Positions 7,102 to 13,765 of a stretch of DNA of 21,511 bases are shown here, piece by piece. Positions within the stretch are counted from its first letter, which is position 1. The number at the start of each line of letters is the position of its first letter. The translations under genes were made by a program, and so were the position numbers. This DNA is from a virus, in IMG/VR virus record IMGVR_UViG_3300030102_004025, positions 3,278 through 24,788 of that record. The stretch is one strand, 5' to 3'. The notes beneath the pieces were generated by a model. The model did no database searches and had not been told where the DNA came from. It saw only the letters and a list, made by a program, of their open reading frames with translations.

Positions 7102-7226
7102 TTTTCTTTACACCTTTTTTTCAGCTCTTCATTTTCACTTATTAGTTCTGAAACTCTAGTTTGAAAATGATGTAATTGTTTTTGCATTTCTGCAATATTG
7201 TTTTTTAGTATTTCTTCTATATTCAT
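7098..7226 (-). CDS. Small 42-residue coiled-coil protein in the clamp-loader operon
   Basis: A 42-codon frame joins gp44 and gp62 by four-base ATGA overlaps at both ends, the strongest possible packing evidence for a real gene. The product starts MNIEEILKNN and ends ELKKRCKEK. It is almost entirely charged or helix-forming, with leucine/isoleucine-like spacing (I.EIL..NIAEMQKQL, RVSELISENEELKKR) suggesting a short parallel coiled coil. T4 has no such gene between 44 and 62. It may be a subunit or adaptor of the clamp loader, or a piece of a once larger gp62, whose marine form here lacks about 60 residues compared with T4. I recognise no family. Confidence 0.65.
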   Translation of the reverse strand: MNIEEILKNNIAEMQKQLHHFQTRVSELISENEELKKRCKEK

Positions 7227-8158
7227 TTAAAATTTACCCCCGCCATAACTTCTGTAAGACAAGCCACCATGTTAAGTTCATGGTCAGCAACAAAACTGTC
7301 TTTATATTGATAATCAGCTAAAATAAGAACAAGCTGTGGAATCGATTGAGGATCCACATATTCATTCATATTATCATATAGCTTTCTAAATATTGCTGTA
7401 GGTTCTATGTCAATATTATCGACTACCCATTTACGCATACCTTTAAAGTTTTTAATTTTAAGATGGTTTATAAGTGTGTCTACTGAAACATCAGATACAT
7501 TAACAAGTATACCTGAGTCGATTTTACCACCTACTGCATATCTTTGTAATTCATTAATGATTCTTCTAAAGTCAGGAAAGTGTTTGATAATAAACTCAAC
7601 TAATACTTCTTTATCGTATTCAATTCTTTCTTCACCAAGTATGTGCATTAACCTAGCCATAAAGACTGAAGCTAACCTATCTTTTTCGTTTCTTGGTAAG
7701 GCAAATTCAATTACTGAACATCTACTGTGTAATGGTTCAATAATTCTATTCTTAAAATTACAAGTAAGAATAAATCTACAGTTTTCGCTGAACTCTTCAA
7801 TAAACCCACGTAGTGCAGGTTGGGTGGACTGTGGGTTCAGATAATCAGCTTCATCTAGAATGACCAACTTGTGTCCACCCGAAAGAGAGACGCTTGACGC
7901 GAACTGTTTAATTTTGTTACGAAGTGTATCAATATTCCCTTCTTCGGATCCGTTTATTATTATATAATCTAAATCTAATTCTTTAGCTAATGCTTTAGCT
8001 ATTGTTGTTTTACCGACACCAGCTGTGCCAGTGAATAACATATTTTGTATTTCTCCCGCTTTAACTATTTCACTAAATGTTTTGTGTAAGTCAGCGGAAA
8101 GTATACAATCATTGACCGTTTTAGGTCTGTACTTTTCTACCCATAAAAACTCATTCAT
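7223..8158 (-). CDS. 44: Clamp loader ATPase large subunit (gp44-like)
   Basis: An AAA+ ATPase of 311 residues if begun at MNEFLWVEKYRP, close to T4 gp44 (319). Walker A is FTGTAGVGKTT (about 44-52), Walker B VILDEADYL (about 99-107), sensor 1 FILTCNF and the arginine finger motif LHSRCSVIEF (about 145-154). With gp62 it opens clamp gp45 and places it on DNA using ATP. The start at 8158 overlaps the stop of the upstream gene by one base (TGATG). An in-frame ATG five codons earlier (8173) is possible but would lie inside the upstream gene and precede the conserved family start. The stop overlaps the 42-residue gene by four bases. Confidence 0.96.
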   Translation of the reverse strand: MNEFLWVEKYRPKTVNDCILSADLHKTFSEIVKAGEIQNMLFTGTAGVGKTTIAKALAKELDLDYIIINGSEEGNIDTLRNKIKQFASSVSLSGGHKLVILDEADYLNPQSTQPALRGFIEEFSENCRFILTCNFKNRIIEPLHSRCSVIEFALPRNEKDRLASVFMARLMHILGEERIEYDKEVLVEFIIKHFPDFRRIINELQRYAVGGKIDSGILVNVSDVSVDTLINHLKIKNFKGMRKWVVDNIDIEPTAIFRKLYDNMNEYVDPQSIPQLVLILADYQYKDSFVADHELNMVACLTEVMAGVNFK

Positions 8159-8412
8159 CAATTTGTATCCCATTGTTTAACTGTGTCTAATCTGAAACTT
8201 CTCCATGCTTTTTTATCTAGTGCCCAGCATGCAAAGTGGTCAGACTCTGCGTTCATGTCGACTTTTACATCAACTCCATTTTCTTTAAGTAGGTGGTCTG
8301 CAAGTGTACAAGGCATAATCCTTAGTTCACCCGTTCCTACTTTTTCAAATGTGACAGTTACGATACCCGTGTTAAGAGCTTCTAATAGTTTTTGTTTTTC
8401 GTTTGTTTCCAT
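8158..8412 (-). CDS. WYL_2 / DUF2693-like Sm-like SH3-barrel protein
   Basis: An 84-residue protein. After a short helix (KQKLLEALNTG), strands follow: IVTVTFEKVGTGELRIMPCTL, VDVKVDM and DHFACWALDKKAWRSFRLDTVKQW. The combination 'v.V.F.K..G..R.mpcTl' with 'f.vwdldk..WRsFrldtv' is the pattern I know from the WYL_2 (formerly DUF2693) SH3-like family, common in T4-like marine phages. No enzyme function is known; nucleic acid binding is suspected for the fold. It overlaps gp44 by one base and is therefore translationally coupled to it. A terminator-like hairpin lies just upstream, and no consensus early promoter is seen for it, so it is probably fed by read-through from P3 at gp45. Confidence 0.75.
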   Translation of the reverse strand: METNEKQKLLEALNTGIVTVTFEKVGTGELRIMPCTLADHLLKENGVDVKVDMNAESDHFACWALDKKAWRSFRLDTVKQWDTN

Positions 8413-8434
8413 AATATAATCCTATTCAAAATAA

Positions 8435-8453
8435 AGGGGGAGTGGATCCCCCT
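8435..8453 (-). terminator. Hairpin terminator between the 90-residue late gene and the gp44 operon
   Basis: A 7-bp inverted repeat AGGGGGA / TCCCCCT with a five-base loop, followed on the minus strand by TTATTTTG. It begins five bases after the stop of the 90-residue gene. This is a plausible intrinsic terminator or attenuator in front of the clamp-loader genes. Confidence 0.65.
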
Positions 8454-8457
8454 ATGA

Positions 8458-8730
8458 TTAATCAGCTGAGCCTTCGACTTCAACTTCTTCAGCATCGCCA
8501 TCTTCTACTGGCAAATCACCTTGGACATCTTCTTGTCCTTGTGCTTCTTGCGCAGCTTGAAGGAAAGCAACTACTCTGGACCTTAGTCCACCAACAGCTT
8601 CTAGCTCTGGTCCTTCGAATCCACCACGTCTTGAGACTAGGTCGATAATTTGAACCATAGTAGCTATGTCGTTAAGACCAAGCTGTACACCTTCGTTTTG
8701 AGGTGCTTCTACGTTTACTTCTTCAGTCAT
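8458..8730 (-). CDS. Conserved acidic late protein, unknown function (90 residues)
   Basis: The start chosen, MTEEVNVEAPQNEG, has AAGGAG at ideal distance; a frame extension six codons upstream lacks one. A central helical block, LGLNDIATMVQIIDLVSRRGGFEGPELEAVGGLRSRVVAFLQAAQ, looks like a conserved domain, and I have a faint memory of similar proteins next to clamp genes in marine T4-like phages. The C-terminal third is very acidic (EDGDAEEVEVEGSAD). An exact TATAAATA lies about 105 bases upstream and a terminator hairpin directly downstream, so it forms its own late transcript nested between gp45 and gp44. Being abundant and late suggests a virion or late-regulatory role, but that is inference. 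Confidence 0.75.
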   Translation of the reverse strand: MTEEVNVEAPQNEGVQLGLNDIATMVQIIDLVSRRGGFEGPELEAVGGLRSRVVAFLQAAQEAQGQEDVQGDLPVEDGDAEEVEVEGSAD

Positions 8731-8834
8731 TTTTTTTCTCCTTTGCAAAGTTTTTTAGACTAATTGTAAGATACCTACCCCATGTAGCATATCTTGTATT
8801 ATCCCCATAATAATATGGAGAACAACTTCTAATA

Positions 8835-8842
8835 TATTTATA
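8835..8842 (-). promoter_or_regulatory. Late promoter (TATAAATA) for the 90-residue acidic protein
   Basis: Exact TATAAATA on the minus strand overlapping the gp45 stop codon. The following leader of about 98 bases (8731-8828) contains no convincing gene; it ends in AAGGAGAAAAAAA before the ATG. Confidence 0.72.
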
Positions 8843-9533
8843 CATTAAAAGTTGAATTTTTCTCTAATGCGATAAAATATTCTATTGGATAATTACTATT
8901 TGTCCAATTAGAGATTAGTTTTGAAGATATACTTACAAAATAATCACCTGGTAGTAATTTCAAATTAGGAATACTTACAATAAATTCAAAGTCGTTTTTA
9001 CACGCATTATCTTTGTCAAGCTCTATTGTATATGAATTAGATGTTGAATCTTTAGTATCAACTACTGATGCAGTCACTAATCCATTTTCGCCTACTAGAG
9101 AAAGTTCGGTATGACCTAAAACAGCTGCAGCTTTTCTTATCTGATTTAAAATATCCTCAGATAGATTAACTCCTACTTCTGCATTAGGCATTTGAATATC
9201 CTTGGTTGGTGATGTTAAGATATCTGTTTCAGAAAAGTAATATCTTACTTTTTGCAGATTAGATAACTGAGTACCACCTTCTTGTGTCGATACCAATACT
9301 GATTTGTCTTCAAAATTTAGAACAGGGTTCTCAATAAGATTAAATACCGATAAGAATTCGTTTAGATCATAGATCCCAAACTCTTTTGGCATATCTTCAA
9401 CAATATCTGCTCTAGCCATAATGGTTTTGGATTCAGATATAGTTTTAAGTTGCTGTCCTGGTTGAAAAACAATGTTCGGATTGATTGACGCAAAGTTTTT
9501 CAGAACATTCAATGTATCATTTGATAAATTCAT
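8838..9533 (-). CDS. 45: Sliding clamp / DNA polymerase processivity factor (gp45-like)
   Basis: A 231-residue clamp protein, against 228 in T4. The N-terminus MNLSNDTLNVLKNFASINPNI and the middle segment FGIYDLNEFLSVFNLIE align clearly with T4 gp45 (KLSKDTTALLKNFATIN, IYDLNGFLG). The C-terminal block NFEFIVSIPNLKLLPGDY-like strands and IEYFIALEKNST also match. As a trimer it encircles DNA, holds gp43 and activates late transcription through gp55. Promoter P3 lies upstream, followed by a leader with GAGGAA before the ATG. Strong call from similarity and context. Confidence 0.95.
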   Translation of the reverse strand: MNLSNDTLNVLKNFASINPNIVFQPGQQLKTISESKTIMARADIVEDMPKEFGIYDLNEFLSVFNLIENPVLNFEDKSVLVSTQEGGTQLSNLQKVRYYFSETDILTSPTKDIQMPNAEVGVNLSEDILNQIRKAAAVLGHTELSLVGENGLVTASVVDTKDSTSNSYTIELDKDNACKNDFEFIVSIPNLKLLPGDYFVSISSKLISNWTNSNYPIEYFIALEKNSTFNV

Positions 9534-9556
9534 TTCATTTCCTCATTAATAATAAT

Positions 9557-9585
9557 ATTATACCACAGTTTGCACATAATGTAAA
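9557..9585 (-). promoter_or_regulatory. Early-type promoter P3 (gp45 unit)
   Basis: TTTACA (9585-9580), 17 bases, TATAAT (9562-9557) with TGG extended -10 on the minus strand. The -35 region lies right beside the stop of the upstream DUF3310-like gene. A leader of about 17 bases with a ribosome site follows. Confidence 0.9.
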
Positions 9586-9588
9586 TAG

Positions 9589-9870
9589 TTAATTACCCTT
9601 GTCATGTTCATTTAGAGCAATGATAGAGTAATGCAATACTTTCATTAAGTCCTTCCTGTGGTCACCAGTCGTACCTTTTTTTCCATATCGTTGTGCATAC
9701 TTAAGTATGTTACCAATGGCAAATCCTATACCATGACCACAGTCTGAAATAAATTCCGTTGATTGGAAATTATTTTTTGAGTAGTGACCATCGTAGGTAC
9801 TATCTATATAATTCTGGAGCTCTTGGATTAGAGCTCCTTCATTAAACTTGTAATTAATTTTATTCTTCAA
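9589..9870 (-). CDS. DUF3310-like protein (SaV-type), start probably TTG
   Basis: About 93 residues from a TTG at 9870 that has GGAG six bases upstream; a GTG at 9897 is the alternative and lacks a good site. The block GHGIGFAIGNILKYAQRYGKKGTTGDHRKDLMKVLHYSIIAL matches the DUF3310 pattern 'f..GNaiKYi.R.g.Kg....DL.Ka..Yl'. These small helical proteins are common in phages near nucleotide-metabolism or replication genes; a nucleotide-binding or kinase-like role has been proposed but is not proven. It overlaps the HNH gene by 11 bases. Within it, an inverted repeat GGAGCTC/GAGCTCC (9816-9837) is notable but coding. Confidence 0.7.
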   Translation of the reverse strand: MKNKINYKFNEGALIQELQNYIDSTYDGHYSKNNFQSTEFISDCGHGIGFAIGNILKYAQRYGKKGTTGDHRKDLMKVLHYSIIALNEHDKGN

Positions 9871-10261
9871 TTGTATCTCCAGTAATAAGCTTATCACTTT
9901 TAGAACTATTCAGTGGACCTTCTAACCATTGAAGATTAGAAAGTTCATCTCCACCACCTTTATTTGTAGGTATTATATGATCAACTGTCAAAGCATTCCA
10001 TGCAAAGTATTGTCTTTCTTTTACACTCATTTGTTTCCAAATTTTATAAGGTAAACTTTTAGGTGTATTCATTTTAGAATAATCAGTATTAGCATCTAAT
10101 AAATGTTTTATTAAAGATGCACTGCCAGGGACAGTAAAAACTTGTTGTTTGGTTTTCATATTGATAGCGTATCCATCTTCATGAAGACCATATATTCCAC
10201 CTTCTATAACTTTTACTTTAAGTTTATTTATGTTAATATTATTTGGATTAAACTCTTTCAT
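9860..10261 (-). CDS. HNH endonuclease, small stand-alone
   Basis: A 133-residue protein begun at MKEFNPNN, whose ATG has GAGGGGG about seven bases upstream; an earlier in-frame start at 10294 would lie deep in the CobS-like gene. The C-terminal half carries the HNH nuclease core: LTVDHIIPTNKGGGDELSNLQWLEGPLNSSKSDK (D94, H95, N109, N118). The first zinc-knuckle cysteines of many HNH enzymes are absent, as in the CxxC-lacking subgroup. The N-terminal half (KVKVIEGGIYGLHEDGYAINMKTKQQVF) looks like a small beta domain, perhaps for DNA binding. It does not resemble T4 endonuclease VII (gp49). It could be a free-standing homing endonuclease or a DNA processing enzyme. It overlaps the CobS-like gene by 14 bases. 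Confidence 0.8.
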   Translation of the reverse strand: MKEFNPNNININKLKVKVIEGGIYGLHEDGYAINMKTKQQVFTVPGSASLIKHLLDANTDYSKMNTPKSLPYKIWKQMSVKERQYFAWNALTVDHIIPTNKGGGDELSNLQWLEGPLNSSKSDKLITGDTIEE

Positions 10262-11390
10262 CAGTTTCCCCCTCAGCATCTTGAGTAATAGCACCTGAAT
10301 CTACTTTAGTGTAAAGATCCAGGAATGCCTCTTTAGTATCTAAGTCAAATCTTGAGATACACATATCAATTGCTTTCATTCTGTTATTAAATATAGAGAA
10401 TGTTTGAACAATGTGGCATAACCTTCTTGTAGATATTACTTCATCGACACCATCATCATAGAATGTTTTTCTAATAACATCAGCCCATGTGACTAGCTTG
10501 TCAGCAAAATCTTCATCAGCTTCACCAAATTTTTCCATATGTTTGATTACAATTTTCTTTTCAGTAACCAATGTTGGAAATGGTTGGTCAATAGAAACAG
10601 TAAATCTTTCTAAGAATGCTTCATCAATAATTGATGCCGCGGTAAATCTTCCATCTTCGGAACCTTTACCTTTTGTGTTAGCAGTTGCTACTACATTAAA
10701 CCCTGGTGCCGGAGATATTGTTTCACCCGTCTTTTTAACAACAACAGGTTTACCTTCAAGTATACCTTGTAGACACATAATTTTATTTGTAGCTCTATCG
10801 ATTTCGTCAAGTAATAAGACTGCACCGTTTTCCATCGCTTTAAGAACTGGACCTTTAGAGAATACAGTTTCTCCATCGATAAGTCTGAAACCACCAAGTA
10901 AATCATCTTCATCTGTTTCTGGATTAATTTGTACACGTATAAACTCCCTGTTTAATTTTGCACATGCTTGTTCTACCATAAATGTTTTACCATTACCTGA
11001 TAACCCAGATATGTAAGTAGGATAAAACATTTCTGATTTAAGTATTTTTACCACGTCATGGAATGAACCCCATGCCACGAATGTTTTGTCTTTTTGAGCA
11101 AATGTTTTTTCGTCATTTACTATAGATTGCATTGCCATAGCTCTGCCTGGCATTATGTTAGATTGTACAGGTGTTATGTTTTCCCTAATAGGAATTATCA
11201 CTGAGGATAAATCATATGTACCAACCTTGACTCTATTTTCTGCAGATAGCAAACAATAGTAATCTTTTCCAGTGTAGCCATTTTCTTTAGCTATGTCAAC
11301 GATTGTTGATTTTTTAAATTCATTACTGTCTGGATATCTTGTAGCCAATTCAGTAAGTATTTTTTGTGTAGATATTTTCAAGTTATTCAT
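10248..11390 (-). CDS. cobS: CobS-like (MoxR-related) AAA+ ATPase
   Basis: A 380-residue AAA+ protein. Walker A is YISGLSGNGKTF (about 127-137), Walker B VLLLDEIDRA (about 191-200), then FNVVATANTKGKG (sensor 1, about 231-243) and a FLERFTVSIDQPFP segment with arginine. This arrangement belongs to the MoxR/CobS clade, in which the ATPase remodels a partner that has a VWA domain. The N-terminal 100 residues form a separate domain. CobS of bacteria is the ATPase of aerobic cobaltochelatase with CobT and CobN, and CobS homologues are widespread in T4-like cyanophages. Here the upstream gene encodes the CobT-like partner and no CobN is seen. It has promoter P4 and AAGGAG before the ATG. The symbol reflects the usual phage annotation, not proven cobalt chelation. 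Confidence 0.87.
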   Translation of the reverse strand: MNNLKISTQKILTELATRYPDSNEFKKSTIVDIAKENGYTGKDYYCLLSAENRVKVGTYDLSSVIIPIRENITPVQSNIMPGRAMAMQSIVNDEKTFAQKDKTFVAWGSFHDVVKILKSEMFYPTYISGLSGNGKTFMVEQACAKLNREFIRVQINPETDEDDLLGGFRLIDGETVFSKGPVLKAMENGAVLLLDEIDRATNKIMCLQGILEGKPVVVKKTGETISPAPGFNVVATANTKGKGSEDGRFTAASIIDEAFLERFTVSIDQPFPTLVTEKKIVIKHMEKFGEADEDFADKLVTWADVIRKTFYDDGVDEVISTRRLCHIVQTFSIFNNRMKAIDMCISRFDLDTKEAFLDLYTKVDSGAITQDAEGETDERV

Positions 11391-11427
11391 AATATAGTTT
11401 TTCTCCTTTTCATCAATTTATATATCT

Positions 11428-11456
11428 ATTATACCATAGTACGGAGGCAATGTAAA
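11428..11456 (-). promoter_or_regulatory. Early-type promoter P4 (CobS-like unit)
   Basis: TTTACA (11456-11451), 17 bases, TATAAT (11433-11428), TGG extended -10, minus strand. Directly upstream is TTTTTTCACTCCAGC, shared with P5 and P7. A TATAAATT, one base off the late consensus, follows in the leader. Confidence 0.88.
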
Positions 11457-11486
11457 TAGCTGGAGTGAAAAAAGTAGCTATTATTT

Positions 11487-13682
11487 TCACATTGCCACCG
11501 CTTTACCAAAATTAGTAAGTAAAGATTTATTAAGCTTCTTTGACTTACTATGTTTTTTGAACGCTTGAGTTAGTTTACCTTTAGTAGCATCTTCCTCAAC
11601 CTCAAACTCTTCTGTTTCGATGTCCATTTGTTTTGCCTTCAGTACATAGAATTGATTATATCCTAAAACATTATCAAATGTACAAACTTTTTGTCTTGAC
11701 ATCATTTTTTGAGCACTCTTTTTAAAGTCTTGCTCATCGTCCCAATCTAATAGATTTTGTTCTTGTGCTACATCGCCAAGCTTTCTTTTATAATCCCATT
11801 GGTCTTGAGCAAGGAAAAACCCTAGAGTAGTAACACCGTAATTTTTTTGTAAGTTTTCTAGTAATGCTTTAGTAGCATCTGTTCTTAAACCTTTTGTTTT
11901 AACCTTTCTACCATCAACATTGATAACGAATGTTTTATCCCAACTGTATTTACTTAGTATCATTCTTTTATCGTCAAGCTTCTGGTCTCTATGGATATTC
12001 ATTCCATTAGTATCACCATCAGACATAACTACAAAATTCATATTTTCAATATTATGCTTAGCTCTAAATGCTTTAACTAATCTAGTGCACATAACAAGAG
12101 AAGTATTTAATGGTGTAGAACCCCAGTCCTCAAACTTAGAACCATATTCATAAATTCTAGCTCCGCCCCAGCATTTTTCCATAATCATTCTTCTGTGTAA
12201 AAACTTAATAGCCTCTTCGAAATCTTTCTTTTTAAGACCACTATGTATTTGTTGTACAAGTGCAAGATTTTCATGATGCAATTCAGTATCTGTTTGTTCC
12301 CATGATTTAATGTCATAGTTTGTTGTAGTGAATCCATATACATCGAATGGAATATTAACAGCTTTACAAAACATAATTGTATGTATAAGTTGATCAATTA
12401 CTTTATGCATAGTACCTGACATTGACCCTGAAAAGTCAATCAACATAAACATACCGTGGTTTTTAGCATCAGCTAATTGAGTAACTCTAGAAAAGATATC
12501 ATCATTAGTTTTGTATGACCATAGTTTATTAACATCTATTGACCCAGTCCTAGCAGTTTGAGCTCGTGTATATCTATACGCAGCCTTTCTCATTTCAAAT
12601 TCTTTAACAGCATAGTTTACATCTTTTTTGACATCTCTAATATATCCTGGGAATTCCATTTCCGCCTGAGCAAATCTCTCTAAAGCTCTATCTGGGTATT
12701 CATCTGTATATTGAGATTTTGAATATTCAATATAATTAGCAGTCCTTTGAGCTCTATCTTTAGAAATTGTTTCATAATCAAATACAACCCTTTTTCTAAT
12801 ATCTTTATTGAACTCATTACAAACAATAATTTCTTTTTCGCCTTCTTTTGGTTTTTCTAAAAGGCTCTCCTCAGATCTTCTATAATTTTCATCGGTGATA
12901 GAGACATCTTCATCTCCTCCGTGACTTCTTTCTGTTTCCTTTTCGCCTTCAAGTGATTCTTCGCCTTCTTCATCGCTATCTTTTGAAGGAGCCTGGGGTT
13001 GTTGTTTTTCTTGTTCTTCATCATTACTCTCCATATCATCATGACCCATGTTTGATGTTGGGTCTTCGTTTTCATTATTATTATTTTCATCCTCATCATT
13101 ACCTTGGGATGCTGGTGGCTTCATAAGCTCTTCTTGGTTCTCTTTAGTATATGCAAGAACATCTCTACATAATTGAACCACTTCATCAAATGAATCTGTA
13201 GTCATAGCTCTATCCATAAAGACTTGTTCTTCACTATTAAATGGAACATCAATAAGATTACCTATTTTAGCTTTAAGATTAATTTTATCGATTAGTTTAG
13301 TTTGATTCCAATCAATATCAGATAAGTCACCGAAGAACTCATTATCAAATAATTTTCTATAACCTTTACTAAAAGAATTAACAAGACCAGGATATCTTGA
13401 CTTTACTTTACGCTCAATCCTTGCATCTTCTATAACATTTATATATGATCTTGGACAACCTTCTAGTTGTTCTGGACTGTCATGCCAACCTTCAAATGGT
13501 GTTTCTAAAGCATGGCCTACTTCATGTCCAATTAATAAATCATATACATCTTTACCCATGTCTTTCCAGTTTGGAAGACCAAGAACTCTGTTTTTGATGT
13601 CAAACCACGCAGTGTGGTAATTACCGTGTTGAATAGTAATATTTTCTTTTGCTAGTAATTTGGCTAGGATACCTTTATTCAT
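11487..13682 (-). CDS. CobT-like protein: zinc metallopeptidase domain fused to VWA domain
   Basis: A 731-residue, three-part protein. Residues 1-120 carry an HExxH zinc-peptidase motif, IGHEVGHALE (H53, E54, H57), and a downstream NVIEDARIERK that could supply the third ligand. Residues 185-285 are a long acidic, Gln/Asn/Glu/Asp-rich linker. The C-terminal half has a von Willebrand A domain with the MIDAS motif LIDFSGSMSG (about 414-423) and a later MSDGDTNG. Acidic linker plus MIDAS VWA is the CobT layout; the peptidase-like front is extra. It probably forms a ring complex with the CobS-like ATPase encoded next, perhaps to remodel or cleave a host or virion protein. No CobN chelatase subunit is present. 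It has tandem early and late promoters and a GGAG ribosome site. Confidence 0.82.
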   Translation of the reverse strand: MNKGILAKLLAKENITIQHGNYHTAWFDIKNRVLGLPNWKDMGKDVYDLLIGHEVGHALETPFEGWHDSPEQLEGCPRSYINVIEDARIERKVKSRYPGLVNSFSKGYRKLFDNEFFGDLSDIDWNQTKLIDKINLKAKIGNLIDVPFNSEEQVFMDRAMTTDSFDEVVQLCRDVLAYTKENQEELMKPPASQGNDEDENNNNENEDPTSNMGHDDMESNDEEQEKQQPQAPSKDSDEEGEESLEGEKETERSHGGDEDVSITDENYRRSEESLLEKPKEGEKEIIVCNEFNKDIRKRVVFDYETISKDRAQRTANYIEYSKSQYTDEYPDRALERFAQAEMEFPGYIRDVKKDVNYAVKEFEMRKAAYRYTRAQTARTGSIDVNKLWSYKTNDDIFSRVTQLADAKNHGMFMLIDFSGSMSGTMHKVIDQLIHTIMFCKAVNIPFDVYGFTTTNYDIKSWEQTDTELHHENLALVQQIHSGLKKKDFEEAIKFLHRRMIMEKCWGGARIYEYGSKFEDWGSTPLNTSLVMCTRLVKAFRAKHNIENMNFVVMSDGDTNGMNIHRDQKLDDKRMILSKYSWDKTFVINVDGRKVKTKGLRTDATKALLENLQKNYGVTTLGFFLAQDQWDYKRKLGDVAQEQNLLDWDDEQDFKKSAQKMMSRQKVCTFDNVLGYNQFYVLKAKQMDIETEEFEVEEDATKGKLTQAFKKHSKSKKLNKSLLTNFGKAVAM

Positions 13683-13697
13683 TTTTTCACTCCTTAA

Positions 13698-13705
13698 TAT
13701 TTATA
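13698..13705 (-). promoter_or_regulatory. Late promoter (TATAAATA) for the CobT-like gene
   Basis: Exact TATAAATA on the minus strand, one base after the -10 box of early promoter P5. Transcription from it would begin close to the AAGGAG ribosome site, so the gene can be read in both phases with nearly the same leader end. Confidence 0.65.
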
Positions 13706-13706
13706 T

Positions 13707-13735
13707 ATTATACCATAGTCCAAGCATAATGTAAA
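13707..13735 (-). promoter_or_regulatory. Early-type promoter P5 (CobT-like gene)
   Basis: TTTACA (13735-13730), 17 bases, TATAAT (13712-13707), TGG extended -10, minus strand, with the TTTTTTCA upstream tract shared with P4. Confidence 0.9.
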
Positions 13736-13746
13736 TAGCTAAAATG

Positions 13747-13765
13747 AAAAAAGTGTGACTTTTTT
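13747..13765 (-). terminator. Weak A/T-rich hairpin at the end of gp46
   Basis: An 8-bp inverted repeat AAAAAAGT / ACTTTTTT with a three-base loop overlaps the gp46 stop codon; on the minus strand it is followed by CATTTT. The stem is A/T only except one G-C pair, so it may be a weak terminator; its poly-T arm also forms the upstream tract of promoter P5. Confidence 0.4.

Noticed and set aside
8731-8834. Possible 17-codon frame or riboswitch in the leader of the 90-residue late gene
   Set aside because: No ribosome site, no recognised aptamer pattern, only a weak AGATA/TATCT pairing.
9816-9837. Inverted repeat GGAGCTC...GAGCTCC
   Set aside because: Inside the DUF3310-like coding region with no U tract; codes for sensible residues, so no separate function is claimed.
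10489-11016. Long plus-strand open frame (175 codons) opposite the CobS-like gene, and similar plus-strand frames opposite gp43, gp44, gp46, uvsW and gp23
   Set aside because: Each lies wholly opposite a well-identified gene, has no promoter or ribosome site and has Ser/Leu-rich shadow composition.
11465-11490. Inverted repeat GTGAAAA...TTTTCAC at the end of the CobT-like gene
   Set aside because: Long loop and A/T-rich stem overlapping the stop codon; mostly explained by the T-rich tract upstream of P4.
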